This document shows, piece by piece, positions 1-6,333 of a stretch of DNA of 9,742 nt; the stretch's first letter is position 1; each line of letters begins with the position of its first letter. The translations under genes were made by a program, and so were the position numbers. Source of the stretch: Olsenella sp. (GTDB lineage Bacteria > Actinomycetota > Coriobacteriia > Coriobacteriales > Atopobiaceae). The stretch lies in contig SUUD01000054.1 in the NCBI GenBank assembly GCA_015062715.1, forward strand, positions 1-9,742. The letters run 5' to 3'. The notes beneath the pieces are model-generated. The model saw only the letters and a program-made list of their open reading frames with translations, made no database searches and was not told the DNA's origin.

Positions 1-409
1 CGAGGTGCAGCAGCAGCCTCCTGCCACCAGACAGGTCGGGGGCCACGACCTCGCGGCGGTACCAGAGCAGCTCGTCGGGTCCCAGCTGCCTGCCCACGCC
101 CGAGAGCCGTGCCTCGGGCGAGAAGGGGACCAGGATGCGCCCGTCCATGTCGGCGGGCGGCAGGGAGCCCCTCCATGCGTGCGCGGCGTCCTCGCTTGCG
201 ACGATCGCATACTCCCACCAACCATTGAGGCTCTGCCAGGTGCCACGAGCCAGCTGCGGGCGTGGATGGCTGTCCCCGTAGGGCACATACCCCGGGTCGG
301 CGGAGGCCGCCAGGACCTCGTCTCCCCACACGGTCGTGAGCGGGGCAAGCTCCTCTTGCGGCCGCTTGCCCTGGATGCTGCCTATGACGCGCCTGAGGTC
401 GAGGTCCAT
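1..409 (-). CDS. Glycoside hydrolase family 2 enzyme (beta-galactosidase-like), N-terminal part, cut by window edge
   Basis: The minus strand from ATG at 409-407 is open for 136 codons to the left edge; the rest of the gene lies outside. The start is supported by GGAGG six bases upstream. The translation has the hallmarks of the GH2 N-terminal sugar-binding (jelly-roll) domain: TTVWGDEV (about residues 25-32), HPRPQLAR (48-55), then W58-QSLNGWWEY and, further on, ILVPFSPEARLSGVG followed by LLWYRREV (115-121). GH2 enzymes of this shape start with a PWGE-like segment, then PRPQ and W-x-x-LNG-x-W, and hydrolyse beta-galactosides or beta-glucuronides with two catalytic glutamates in a later TIM barrel. 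That barrel is not visible here, so the substrate cannot be told. No signal peptide is seen, so a cytoplasmic enzyme is likely. The gene is divergent from the asparaginase gene with only 79 bp between the starts. Family call fairly sure; specificity unknown. Confidence 0.85.
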   Translation of the reverse strand, partial: MDLDLRRVIGSIQGKRPQEELAPLTTVWGDEVLAASADPGYVPYGDSHPRPQLARGTWQSLNGWWEYAIVASEDAAHAWRGSLPPADMDGRILVPFSPEARLSGVGRQLGPDELLWYRREVVAPDLSGGRRLLLHL

Positions 410-438
410 GGTCGTCCTCCGCAACCTGAAAGATGCCC

Positions 439-462
439 TACACTTCTCTTGTCCAAAGTGTA
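439..462. promoter_or_regulatory. 24-bp dyad in the divergent GH2/asparaginase promoter region
   Basis: TACACTT at 439-445 is repeated inverted as AAGTGTA at 456-462, with 10 bases between. Each arm begins with TACACT, which resembles a -10 hexamer: on the plus strand (439-444) it would start transcription near 451, and on the minus strand (462-457) near 450. The two predicted starts almost coincide, so the promoters would overlap. No good -35 hexamer is visible for either. It may alternatively be, or also be, a binding site for a dimeric regulator. Confidence 0.4.
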
Positions 463-488
463 CGTCACCCGTCCTGCGAGGAGTCAGC

Positions 489-1487
489 GTGAAGAGGATC
501 CTGGTCATGGCAACCGGAGGCACCATTGCCTCGACCCCCGCCGAGGGAGGACTCGCGCCCTCGCTCACCGGCGAGGAGCTGCTTCGCGGCGTGCCCCAGG
601 TGGCCGAGATGTGCGAGCTCGACTACGTCCAGCCCATGAACATCGACAGCACCAACATGCGCCCCGCCGACTGGATGCGCATGTGCGACGGCATCGCCGA
701 GCGCTACGACGACTACGACGGCTTCGTGATCCTGCACGGCACCGACACCATGGCCTACACCGCGGCCGCCCTGTCCTACCTCATCCAGGAGAGCCCCAAG
801 CCCATCGTGCTCACCGGCTCCCAGCAGCCCATGGCCAACCCCTTCACCGACGCCAAGCTCAACGTGTTCCAGAGCGTCCTGTGGGCGACTGACGAGGCGA
901 GCCACGACGTGAGCGTGGTCTTTGGCGGCAACGTGATCCGCGGGACGCGCGCCCGCAAGCAGCGCACGATGAGCTTCAACGCCTTCACGAGCGTCAACTG
1001 CCCGCCCCTCGCCGTCATTCGGGGCGATCGCATCGTGCGCGCCGAGTCCGCCCACCCGATCATCGGGACGCCCACCCTCTACGACCGCCTCGACGAGCGG
1101 GTCATCGTGCTCAAGCTCACGCCCGGCCTCAACCCACGCGACCTGCGCCTGCTCGAGGACGGCTACGACGCCGTCATCCTCGAGACCTTTGGCATGGGCG
1201 GCGTCCCCTCCTACGAGGACTCGTCCTTCGAGCGCGCCATCTTCGACTGGGTCGACTCGGGCCGGTTCGTGGTCATGACCACACAGGTTCCCGAGGAGGG
1301 CGTTGACCTGGGCGTCTATCAGGTGGGGCGCCCCTATGCCGACCACCCGGGCATCCTGCGGGGCGGCGACATGACGACCGAGGCGCTGGTCGCGAAGACC
1401 ATGTGGGCACTTGGCCAGACGCACGACCCCGACGAGGTGGCGCGCCTCTTCTACCGGCCCGTCAACGCCGACCGCACGGACCTGTAA
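489..1487 (+). CDS. ansA: L-asparaginase (type I-like, cytoplasmic)
   Basis: This 332-residue protein hydrolyses L-asparagine to aspartate and ammonia. I chose GTG at 489 because GAGGAG ends five bases before it and the protein then begins MKRILVMATGGTIAS, as asparaginases do; the frame is open further upstream, but that part has no family resemblance and runs into the divergent gene. Visible motifs are TGGTIAS (residues 9-15, nucleophile T12), NIDSTNM (51-57, substrate-binding Ser), HGTDTM (83-88, second catalytic Thr/Asp pair T85-D86), VLTGSQQP (107-114), and K157 in RARKQRT, which aligns with the catalytic lysine. Length is normal for the family. There is no signal peptide, so it should be the cytoplasmic, nutritional type rather than the secreted high-affinity type. 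It appears to be monocistronic; a 145-bp gap separates it from the next gene. Gene symbol by similarity only. Confidence 0.93.
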   Translation: MKRILVMATGGTIASTPAEGGLAPSLTGEELLRGVPQVAEMCELDYVQPMNIDSTNMRPADWMRMCDGIAERYDDYDGFVILHGTDTMAYTAAALSYLIQESPKPIVLTGSQQPMANPFTDAKLNVFQSVLWATDEASHDVSVVFGGNVIRGTRARKQRTMSFNAFTSVNCPPLAVIRGDRIVRAESAHPIIGTPTLYDRLDERVIVLKLTPGLNPRDLRLLEDGYDAVILETFGMGGVPSYEDSSFERAIFDWVDSGRFVVMTTQVPEEGVDLGVYQVGRPYADHPGILRGGDMTTEALVAKTMWALGQTHDPDEVARLFYRPVNADRTDL

Positions 1488-1504
1488 CCCGGCCTTCCGG
1501 ATCG

Positions 1505-1536
1505 CGTTATACAACCGTACAAAGACGTTATGCAAC
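1505..1536 (+). repeat. Two 11-bp direct repeats, 21 bp apart, upstream of the pyrophosphatase gene
   Basis: CGTTATACAAC (1505-1515) and CGTTATGCAAC (1526-1536) differ at one base and are spaced 21 bp start to start, about two helical turns. Each core is a loose dyad (GTT-N4-AAC). They lie in an AT-richer stretch about 100 bp upstream of the pyrophosphatase start, as tandem sites for a regulator might. Function is inferred from layout only. Confidence 0.35.
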
Positions 1537-1572
1537 TTTTAACCTATGTGGCCAATGCTTCCCAGCTGACGA

Positions 1573-1582
1573 GTGGCACAAT
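1573..1582 (+). promoter_or_regulatory. Possible -10 region for the pyrophosphatase gene
   Basis: GTGGCACAAT ends in CACAAT preceded by TGG, a weak extended -10 shape, 50 bases before the start codon. The same 10-mer occurs upstream of the ABC transporter gene at 8265-8274. No clear -35 hexamer is visible at the right distance. Confidence 0.25.
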
Positions 1583-1632
1583 TCTCATTGTTGTACTAGA
1601 CCATCGCACATCGTGATCGCAAGGAGCATGCC

Positions 1633-3297
1633 ATGCCCGAGTCAATCCGCAAGGTGAACGTCATCGGTCACCTCCACCCCGATACCGACAGCATCTGTGC
1701 GGCCATCTCGTACGCCTACCTCAAGAACCAGATTGGCGAGAACATCCACGAGGCGCGCCGCGCCGGCGCCCTCAACCGCGAGACCGCGTTCGTCCTCCAG
1801 CACTTCGGCTTTGCCGAGCCCCCCATCATCACGACGGTGACCCCGCAGATCAAGGACTGCGAGATCCAGAAGCAGCCCGGCATCTCGGGCGAGATGAGCC
1901 TCTACGCCGCATGGAACCGCATGCGCGAGATCAAGCTCGACACCCTCTGCGTCACCGACGACAACAACGACATGCAGGGCCTCATCGCGGTCAAGGACAT
2001 CGCCAACGCCAACATGGACATCTTCGACACGAGCGTCCTGGCCACCTCGCGCACCAGCTACCTCAACATCCTCACCACGCTCGACGGCAAGATGGTGGCG
2101 GGCGACCCCGACGGCCGCATCGAGACCGGCAAGGTCTGCGTGGGCACCACCCCCGAGCTCATGGAGACCGTGGTCACCCCCGGCGACATCGTCCTCGTCT
2201 CCAACCGCTACGAGACCCAGCAGTTCGCCATCGAGAGCGGTGCCAGCTGCCTCATCGCCTGTTGCGACGCCGCCGTCTCGAGCCGCATCGTCGCGAGCGC
2301 CGAGGAGCACGGCTGCGCCATCATCTGCACTCCCTACGACACCTACGCCGCCGCCCGCCTCATCTCGATGGCCATCCCCGTCCGCGCGAAGATGCTCCCC
2401 GAGGAGCTGATCCTCAAGTTCAGCGTCAACACCGCCGTCGACGAGGCGCAGAAGATCATGAGCAAGTCGCGCCACCGCTTCTTCCCCGTCATCGACGAGG
2501 ACGGGCACTACGCGGGCCTGGTCACCTCCCCCAACATGCTCAATCCCAACAAGAAGCACGTCATCCTCGTCGACCACAACGAGCGCTCCCAGGCCGTCGA
2601 CGGCCTCGAGGAGGCCGTGATCATGGAGATCATCGACCACCACCGCATCGGTTCGATCGAGACCGACGCCCCGGCGCTCTTCCGCGCCGTCCCCGTCGGC
2701 TGCACCTGCACCATCATCTATGACATGTACCAGGAGGCGGGCGTCGAGATCCCCGCCAACATCGCCGGCCTCATGCTCTCGGCAATCCTCTCCGACACGC
2801 TGATGTTCCGCTCCCCCACCTGCACCCCGCACGACAAGTACGTGGGCGAGCAGCTCGCGTCCATCTGCGGCGAGGACATCGAGACCTACGCCGACGCCAT
2901 GTTCGACGCCGGCTCCGACGTCTCCGGCCGCACGGCCGAGGAGGTCTTTGGCCAGGACTACAAGGTGTTCTCGCGCGGCAACGCCCACTTTGGCGTGGGC
3001 CAGGGCAGCTACATGACCGAGGCCAGCCGCAAGAAGGCCGAGGAGCTGGTGGGCCCGTACCTCCCCGAGGCGGCGAAGGCCGACGAGCTCCCCATGGTGT
3101 TCTACATGTTCACCGACGTGAAGAGCCAGGTCACCGAGCTGCTATACTACGGCGATGGTGCCGACGAGATCGTGAGCCACGCCTTTGGCGTCGAGGCAAA
3201 GGACGGCATGGCGGTCCTCCCCGGCGTCGTGAGCCGCAAGAAGCAGGTCATCCCCGCCCTCATGGCAACGTTCCAGAACATCCAGCAGGAGGACTAG
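1633..3297 (+). CDS. ppaC: Mn-dependent family II inorganic pyrophosphatase with CBS-DRTGG-CBS regulatory insert
   Basis: This DHH-family enzyme splits pyrophosphate to two phosphates and so pulls biosynthetic reactions forward in the cytoplasm. Of its 554 residues, the catalytic DHH part is interrupted by a regulatory insert at about 73-305. Metal-ligand motifs are HLHPDTDS (13-20; H13, D17, D19), VDHNE (313-317), IDHHR (334-338) and LSDT (386-389). The C-terminal DHHA2 domain carries the substrate-binding SRKKQ at 534-538. The insert reads as CBS (about 73-130), DRTGG-like (about 140-250) and CBS (about 255-305). Related CBS-pyrophosphatases, about 550 residues long against about 310 for the plain form, are inhibited by AMP/ADP and activated by ATP or diadenosine polyphosphates, so energy-state control is likely here. 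The ATG start has AAGGAG six bases upstream. A strong terminator follows 49 bp after the stop, so it is probably a single-gene unit. Confidence 0.95.
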   Translation: MPESIRKVNVIGHLHPDTDSICAAISYAYLKNQIGENIHEARRAGALNRETAFVLQHFGFAEPPIITTVTPQIKDCEIQKQPGISGEMSLYAAWNRMREIKLDTLCVTDDNNDMQGLIAVKDIANANMDIFDTSVLATSRTSYLNILTTLDGKMVAGDPDGRIETGKVCVGTTPELMETVVTPGDIVLVSNRYETQQFAIESGASCLIACCDAAVSSRIVASAEEHGCAIICTPYDTYAAARLISMAIPVRAKMLPEELILKFSVNTAVDEAQKIMSKSRHRFFPVIDEDGHYAGLVTSPNMLNPNKKHVILVDHNERSQAVDGLEEAVIMEIIDHHRIGSIETDAPALFRAVPVGCTCTIIYDMYQEAGVEIPANIAGLMLSAILSDTLMFRSPTCTPHDKYVGEQLASICGEDIETYADAMFDAGSDVSGRTAEEVFGQDYKVFSRGNAHFGVGQGSYMTEASRKKAEELVGPYLPEAAKADELPMVFYMFTDVKSQVTELLYYGDGADEIVSHAFGVEAKDGMAVLPGVVSRKKQVIPALMATFQNIQQED

Positions 3298-3346
3298 CCA
3301 CCCGCGGGATTCAATCCCAAATCCGCATGTAATCGCACGTCCCACC

Positions 3347-3376
3347 AGCGCCCCCGGTCCTGCCGGGGGCGCTTTT
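3347..3376 (+). terminator. Rho-independent terminator of the pyrophosphatase gene
   Basis: AGCGCCCCCGG (3347-3357) pairs perfectly with CCGGGGGCGCT (3363-3373) across a five-base loop (TCCTG), and TTTT follows. The 11-bp GC-rich stem begins 49 bases past the stop codon. Confidence 0.9.
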
Positions 3377-3408
3377 CGACCATTTGCGAATCGCCGCCGC
3401 CCCGCATG

Positions 3409-3437
3409 GAGGCAACGTCCACCGGGCAAACTACAAT
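3409..3437 (+). promoter_or_regulatory. Candidate promoter of the zinc-ribbon gene
   Basis: TACAAT at 3432-3437 matches five of six bases of the -10 consensus and lies just after the preceding terminator. The hexamer 17 bases upstream (GAGGCA, 3409-3414) is a poor -35. Transcription would start near 3444, giving a leader of about 45 bases. Confidence 0.45.
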
Positions 3438-3488
3438 CGAGGCGAACGACGCCCGACGGCACGAACCGCACATGAGAGGGGACCGACC

Positions 3489-4469
3489 ATGGCACAGCTC
3501 ACCTGCGAACTCTGTGGAAGCACCAACTTCGTCAAGAAGGACGGCTTGTTCGTGTGCGAGTCCTGCGGCACCAAGTACTCCGTCGAGGAGGCCCGTGCCC
3601 TCATGGCGCAGCCGCAGCTCACCTGCGACCTGTGCGGCAGCACCGACTTCGTCAAGGAGGGCGGCAACTTCGTGTGCCAGAAGTGCGGCGCCAAGTACTC
3701 GGTCGAGGACGCCCGCGCCATGACCTCGGGCACCCCCGCTCCCGCGCCGGCTCCCGCCGGCGACCCCCTGCAGCTCAACAGCATCGCCGACTTCAACCCC
3801 AGCGCCGTCAACCCGGGCGTGCTCGGCGCGGCAGCCGTCAACAACTACGCCTGCCAGGCCTTCCAGCTGCTCATCGGTGACTTCAAGAAGCTCCAGCACC
3901 CCTCCGAGAAGGCCCTCGACGACCTCGTCGAGAAGACCCGCGAGGTCCTCATGCTGCTCGACGGGGCCGGACGCCTCGACCCCAACGACCACGTCCTCGA
4001 CCTGCTCATCTACGACAACGCCGACGAGATCGTCGACTGCGTCGACAGCCTGCAGTACTACGAGAAGGACGCGGAGGGCAAGTTCCGCAGCCGCTTCAAG
4101 CTGGGCATCAACAGCGCCCTCAAGATTCCCGGCCAGCGCGACTCCTGGAAGGCCCTCGCCGAGCCGCACCTCGAGGCCATCCGCCAGCTGTGGCTCGAGA
4201 CCCATCCCGCCGAGGCGCAGGAGCGCGAGAACCTCTACCAGCAGACCCTCCCCCTCCAGCAGGAGCTCGCCGCGCTCAAGGAGGAGAAGAGCAGCCATGG
4301 CTTCTTTGACTTCTCGGGCAAGCGCGAGGTCAAGGACCGCATGAAGCCCTACCAGGAGGAGCTCAACAGCCTCAACTCCCAGATCAGCAAGATCGACCGC
4401 ATGGCCGAGAACTACGCGGAGGACCTCATGCGCGAGCTGCAGACCGCCTGCATCCGCCTCAACTTCTAG
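3489..4469 (+). CDS. Double zinc-ribbon protein with coiled-coil C-terminus, function unknown
   Basis: I do not recognise a named family beyond TFIIB-like zinc ribbons. The 326-residue product starts at ATG 3489 (GAGGGG seven bases upstream). It opens with two C-x2-C-x13-C-x2-C ribbons: C6, C9, C23, C26 and C46, C49, C63, C66. They are a tandem duplication of 40 residues, 26 of 36 aligned residues being identical. An Ala/Pro linker follows (about 82-92, PAPAPAPAG), then a region of about 150 residues rich in predicted helix. The last part (about 245-315) is a charged heptad-rich hairpin whose turn contains GFFDFSGKR (271-279), a Gly/Phe plus basic pattern seen in other zinc-ribbon coiled-coil proteins. 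No membrane segment or signal peptide is seen, so it should be cytoplasmic. The ribbons could bind nucleic acid or protein; no catalytic motif is evident. It stands alone between two terminators. Confidence 0.85.
   Translation: MAQLTCELCGSTNFVKKDGLFVCESCGTKYSVEEARALMAQPQLTCDLCGSTDFVKEGGNFVCQKCGAKYSVEDARAMTSGTPAPAPAPAGDPLQLNSIADFNPSAVNPGVLGAAAVNNYACQAFQLLIGDFKKLQHPSEKALDDLVEKTREVLMLLDGAGRLDPNDHVLDLLIYDNADEIVDCVDSLQYYEKDAEGKFRSRFKLGINSALKIPGQRDSWKALAEPHLEAIRQLWLETHPAEAQERENLYQQTLPLQQELAALKEEKSSHGFFDFSGKREVKDRMKPYQEELNSLNSQISKIDRMAENYAEDLMRELQTACIRLNF
3495..3734 (+). repeat. In-gene tandem duplication encoding the two zinc ribbons
   Basis: Units at 3495-3614 and 3615-3734 share a 120-bp period. 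Both begin CAGCTCACCTGCGA and stay clearly alike for about 108 bases, fading after the codons for DARAM. The copies differ mainly at third positions and charged surface residues, while all eight cysteines are kept, so the duplication is old enough to diverge yet remains under selection. Confidence 0.85.
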
Positions 4470-4498
4470 GCAGCGGCCAAAACGCCCTGCGTCGGCCC

Positions 4499-4527
4499 GG
4501 GGTCCGCTTCGGCGGGCCCCTCCTTTC
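4499..4527 (+). terminator. Rho-independent terminator of the zinc-ribbon gene
   Basis: GGGGTCCGC (4499-4507) pairs with GCGGGCCCC (4512-4520), with one G-U pair, around a stable TTCG tetraloop. A pyrimidine-rich TCCTTTC tail follows. The stem starts 29 bases after the stop codon. Confidence 0.8.
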
Positions 4528-4528
4528 A

Positions 4529-4604
4529 TACTGGAAGTGTGTCGGGGGCCAGAGGCGCGACACATTCTCTCGGTGTGTCGCGCCTCCGGCCCCGACACAC
4601 AGTA
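4529..4604. repeat. Large nested inverted repeat between the zinc-ribbon and sigma genes
   Basis: Arms 4537-4564 (28 bases) and 4574-4600 (27 bases) are complementary apart from one bulged base and one mismatch, around a nine-base loop. TACT (4529-4532) and AGTA (4601-4604) add an outer four-base stem across a GGAA bulge. Each arm is itself a dyad, TGTGTCG-N12/13-CGACACA, so four copies of the heptamer alternate in orientation. ACATTCTC also occurs twice (4562-4569 and 4604-4611). No T-run follows the hairpin, and a terminator already lies just upstream. It may be a dispersed repeat, an operator array or a cruciform; the sequence alone does not decide. Confidence 0.85.
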
Positions 4605-4619
4605 CATTCTCGATGCCGA

Positions 4620-4646
4620 TGAAACAATCAACCCCTCCCGAGCGTG
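4620..4646 (+). promoter_or_regulatory. Candidate ECF-sigma promoter driving the sigma/anti-sigma operon
   Basis: TGAAAC (4620-4625) is followed after 17 bases by CGTG (4643-4646), close to the TGAAAC-N16/17-CGTA form read by sigma-W-like ECF factors. ECF genes are often transcribed from their own promoter type. The predicted start, near 4653, gives a leader of about 70 bases that includes the palindrome at 4668-4687. Confidence 0.5.
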
Positions 4647-4667
4647 TTATGGGCGAAGGGACCTTCG

Positions 4668-4687
4668 GGGGCAGGCCGGCCTGCCCC
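4668..4687. promoter_or_regulatory. Perfect 20-bp palindrome in the leader of the sigma gene
   Basis: GGGGCAGGCCGGCCTGCCCC is identical to its own reverse complement. It ends 22 bases before the ribosome binding site of the sigma gene and lies just after the predicted transcription start. It could fold as a tight hairpin in the mRNA leader or bind a symmetric regulator. There is no T-run, so it is not a standard terminator. Confidence 0.55.
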
Positions 4688-4721
4688 ACCCTACGGCAAG
4701 CATCACAACGGAGGCAATCCA

Positions 4722-5228
4722 GTGCGGGAGTCTCAAGCTGGCACGACCCAGCCCGACATGATCTGGTTCCACGGCGCGGTCGAGCGGCACCGTGACACGG
4801 TCTTCCGTGTGGCGTTCAACTACCTGAGGAGCGCCGCAGACGCCGATGACGTCTGCCAGGACACCTTCGTCGCGCTCTATCGGTCCGGCCGCGAGTTCGA
4901 GGACGACGAGCACCTCAAGGCCTGGCTCGTCCGCGTCGCCATCAACCAATGCAAGAGCATGTTCCGCATGCCCTGGCGCCGCGTGGAGGACATCGACGGT
5001 TATGCCGAGCGGATCGCGGCACCACTCGATGGGCACGCCTTGCTCCGCGAGGTCATGGCGCTGCCAGAGAAGTATCGCATCCCCGTGTACCTCTTCTACT
5101 ACGAGGGGTATCGAACCGACGAGATCGCCCGGATGCTCGGCGTTCCCGGAGCCACGGTGCGCACGAGGTTGGCGCGGGCCCGCAAAAGGCTCGCCAGCGT
5201 ATTGGGAGAGGGAGACTTCGATGAATGA
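4722..5228 (+). CDS. RNA polymerase sigma factor, ECF subfamily
   Basis: This 168-residue protein redirects RNA polymerase to a specific set of promoters. I chose GTG at 4722 because GGAGG (4710-4714) lies seven bases upstream; the in-frame ATG at 4758 has no ribosome binding site, and starts further upstream would translate the palindrome. Sigma region 2 spans about residues 18-83, with the core-binding DADDVCQDTFVALY (40-53) and HLKAWLVRVAINQCKS (64-79). Region 4 spans about 105-162, with LPEKYRIPVYLFYYEGYR followed by the helix-turn-helix DEIARMLGVPGATVRTRLAR (133-152). The two-domain layout and length are typical of small ECF factors. The next gene, a membrane anti-sigma, overlaps its end by eight bases, so the pair should be made together. 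The target regulon cannot be read from this window, though the promoter-like motif upstream suggests autoregulation. Confidence 0.95.
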   Translation: MRESQAGTTQPDMIWFHGAVERHRDTVFRVAFNYLRSAADADDVCQDTFVALYRSGREFEDDEHLKAWLVRVAINQCKSMFRMPWRRVEDIDGYAERIAAPLDGHALLREVMALPEKYRIPVYLFYYEGYRTDEIARMLGVPGATVRTRLARARKRLASVLGEGDFDE

Positions 5229-6309
5229 ACGAGAGCTCTTTCGCCAGGCCTTCGACGGCCTGCACGCCTCCGAAGACACCTACGAGGAGGTACTCATGAA
5301 GGTTAGCGACGGCTATCAGCCCAGGAGGGGCCTGACACGCAAGGCGCTTGCCCTCGTGTTGGCCGGCGTTCTCGCCAGCGGCGGCACGACATACGCCATC
5401 ACCAGCGGCTTCTTTGGCGCGTTTGGCAGCAAGGGACGGGAGGACATCCCGACGGCCACCATCATTGACGACAAGGGCGGGACCATCACCACGCCTGCCA
5501 TGCAGTTCGTAGACGCAAGCGAGGAGGAAGTGGCGCGCATCTTGGGCGATGCGGTCCAGCACGTGGGTCTCTCCTGCGAGTCACACGGCAACACGCTCAC
5601 CATCGATGATTTGGTCATGGACGAGCAGGGCGTGGGCGTGGCCACCTTCACGCTCACGTCACCCCAGGGGACCTCGGGCTTTATCGGCTCGTACGACGAG
5701 TCCTACCCCGACTACGGCTTCCTGAGATTTCCGGAGGACTCATGCCTGCGCGGCATCATCGTCGAGGGGGCGGATGGCGGTCATTACGACCACTACGAGG
5801 TCGTGGACCTCACGCTGACAACCGAGGACGTGCTCCACGGCGTCATCTACCTTGGGGCCATGACCGCAGACCCCGCAGCTGGCCTCGTCTTTGGGATGGG
5901 CGGCGTTGGGGACGAGGTTGCCGAGACCGACGGCGGCGAGATCGTCGACCGGGAGTCCTGGGACGCATTGACGGACGTCTTTGTCCCAAGCGTCCGCGTG
6001 ACGGGCACCGAGCTGAAGAGCGAGGAGGGTTACCTGGCCCACGTGTCACCGCTGGGTATCACCTTCGCCGCCCCCTTCGGCGAGCTCGCGATTGACGCAT
6101 GGGTCCCGGGTGGCACCACGCTCCAGATGTCGGACGGCTCGACCTACGTGGTGGAGGACGACGACAACCTGAACACCTACTGCAGCTACTACACGGAGGA
6201 GGGCGCCCTGACGCTGGTGTTCAACCGCTTGGTCGACCCGGCACAGGTCACGGGCGTGACCATCGGCGGTCCGGGCGGCGAACCCCTGGAGTTCTCCCCC
6301 GCCGGATAG
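5221..6309 (+). CDS. Single-pass membrane anti-sigma factor with large extracytoplasmic domain (DUF4179/DUF5643-like)
   Basis: The 362-residue product very likely sequesters the sigma factor encoded just before it. ATG 5221 overlaps the end of the sigma gene by eight bases and follows a GGGAGAGGGAG stretch, so translation is coupled. The cytoplasmic part (1-40) contains AFDGLHASEDTYEEVLMKV (10-28), the short His-Ala-Ser-rich segment common at the N-terminus of Firmicutes and Coriobacteriia anti-sigma factors. RRGLTRK at 35-41 precedes one membrane helix (about 42-62). About 300 residues outside the membrane follow. They resemble DUF4179/DUF5643-type ectodomains in GNTLTIDDLVMDEQGVGVA (123-141), LAHVSPLGITF (272-282) and LTLVFNRLVDPAQVTGVTI (330-348). 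There is no classic zinc-binding H-x3-C-x2-C motif and no lipobox. The signal sensed and the mode of release are unknown. Confidence 0.85.
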   Translation: MNERELFRQAFDGLHASEDTYEEVLMKVSDGYQPRRGLTRKALALVLAGVLASGGTTYAITSGFFGAFGSKGREDIPTATIIDDKGGTITTPAMQFVDASEEEVARILGDAVQHVGLSCESHGNTLTIDDLVMDEQGVGVATFTLTSPQGTSGFIGSYDESYPDYGFLRFPEDSCLRGIIVEGADGGHYDHYEVVDLTLTTEDVLHGVIYLGAMTADPAAGLVFGMGGVGDEVAETDGGEIVDRESWDALTDVFVPSVRVTGTELKSEEGYLAHVSPLGITFAAPFGELAIDAWVPGGTTLQMSDGSTYVVEDDDNLNTYCSYYTEEGALTLVFNRLVDPAQVTGVTIGGPGGEPLEFSPAG

Positions 6310-6333
6310 GAACCTGCGCATCGACGCCGTGAT

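Noticed and set aside
336..488. Upstream extension of the asparaginase frame to ATG 336
   Set aside because: The extra 51 residues do not resemble asparaginases, lie antisense to the GH2 coding start, and lack a ribosome binding site; GTG 489 has one.
1489..1500. CCGG-CCTT-CCGG hairpin after the asparaginase gene
   Set aside because: A four-base stem with no T-run is too weak to call a terminator; chance is likely in GC-rich DNA.
1507..1535. TTATACAAC and TTATGCAAC as DnaA boxes
   Set aside because: They match TTATNCA but not the final two consensus bases, and there are no origin genes or AT-rich unwinding region nearby.
1642..2988. Long open frame antisense to the pyrophosphatase, and similar ones antisense to the asparaginase, zinc-ribbon, HAD and ABC genes
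   Set aside because: High third-position GC removes stops on the opposite strand; the peptides are low-complexity (Val/Asp/Gly/His or Arg-rich) with no motifs, while the plus-strand proteins are recognisable.
3347..3376. GC-rich inverted repeat as an operator
   Set aside because: The perfect stem, short loop and T-run just after a stop codon make it an ordinary terminator.
4537..4721. Upstream starts of the sigma frame and a small frame through the inverted repeat
   Set aside because: These would translate the repeat and the palindrome into arginine/proline-rich peptide with no ribosome binding site; GTG 4722 has GGAGG at the right distance.
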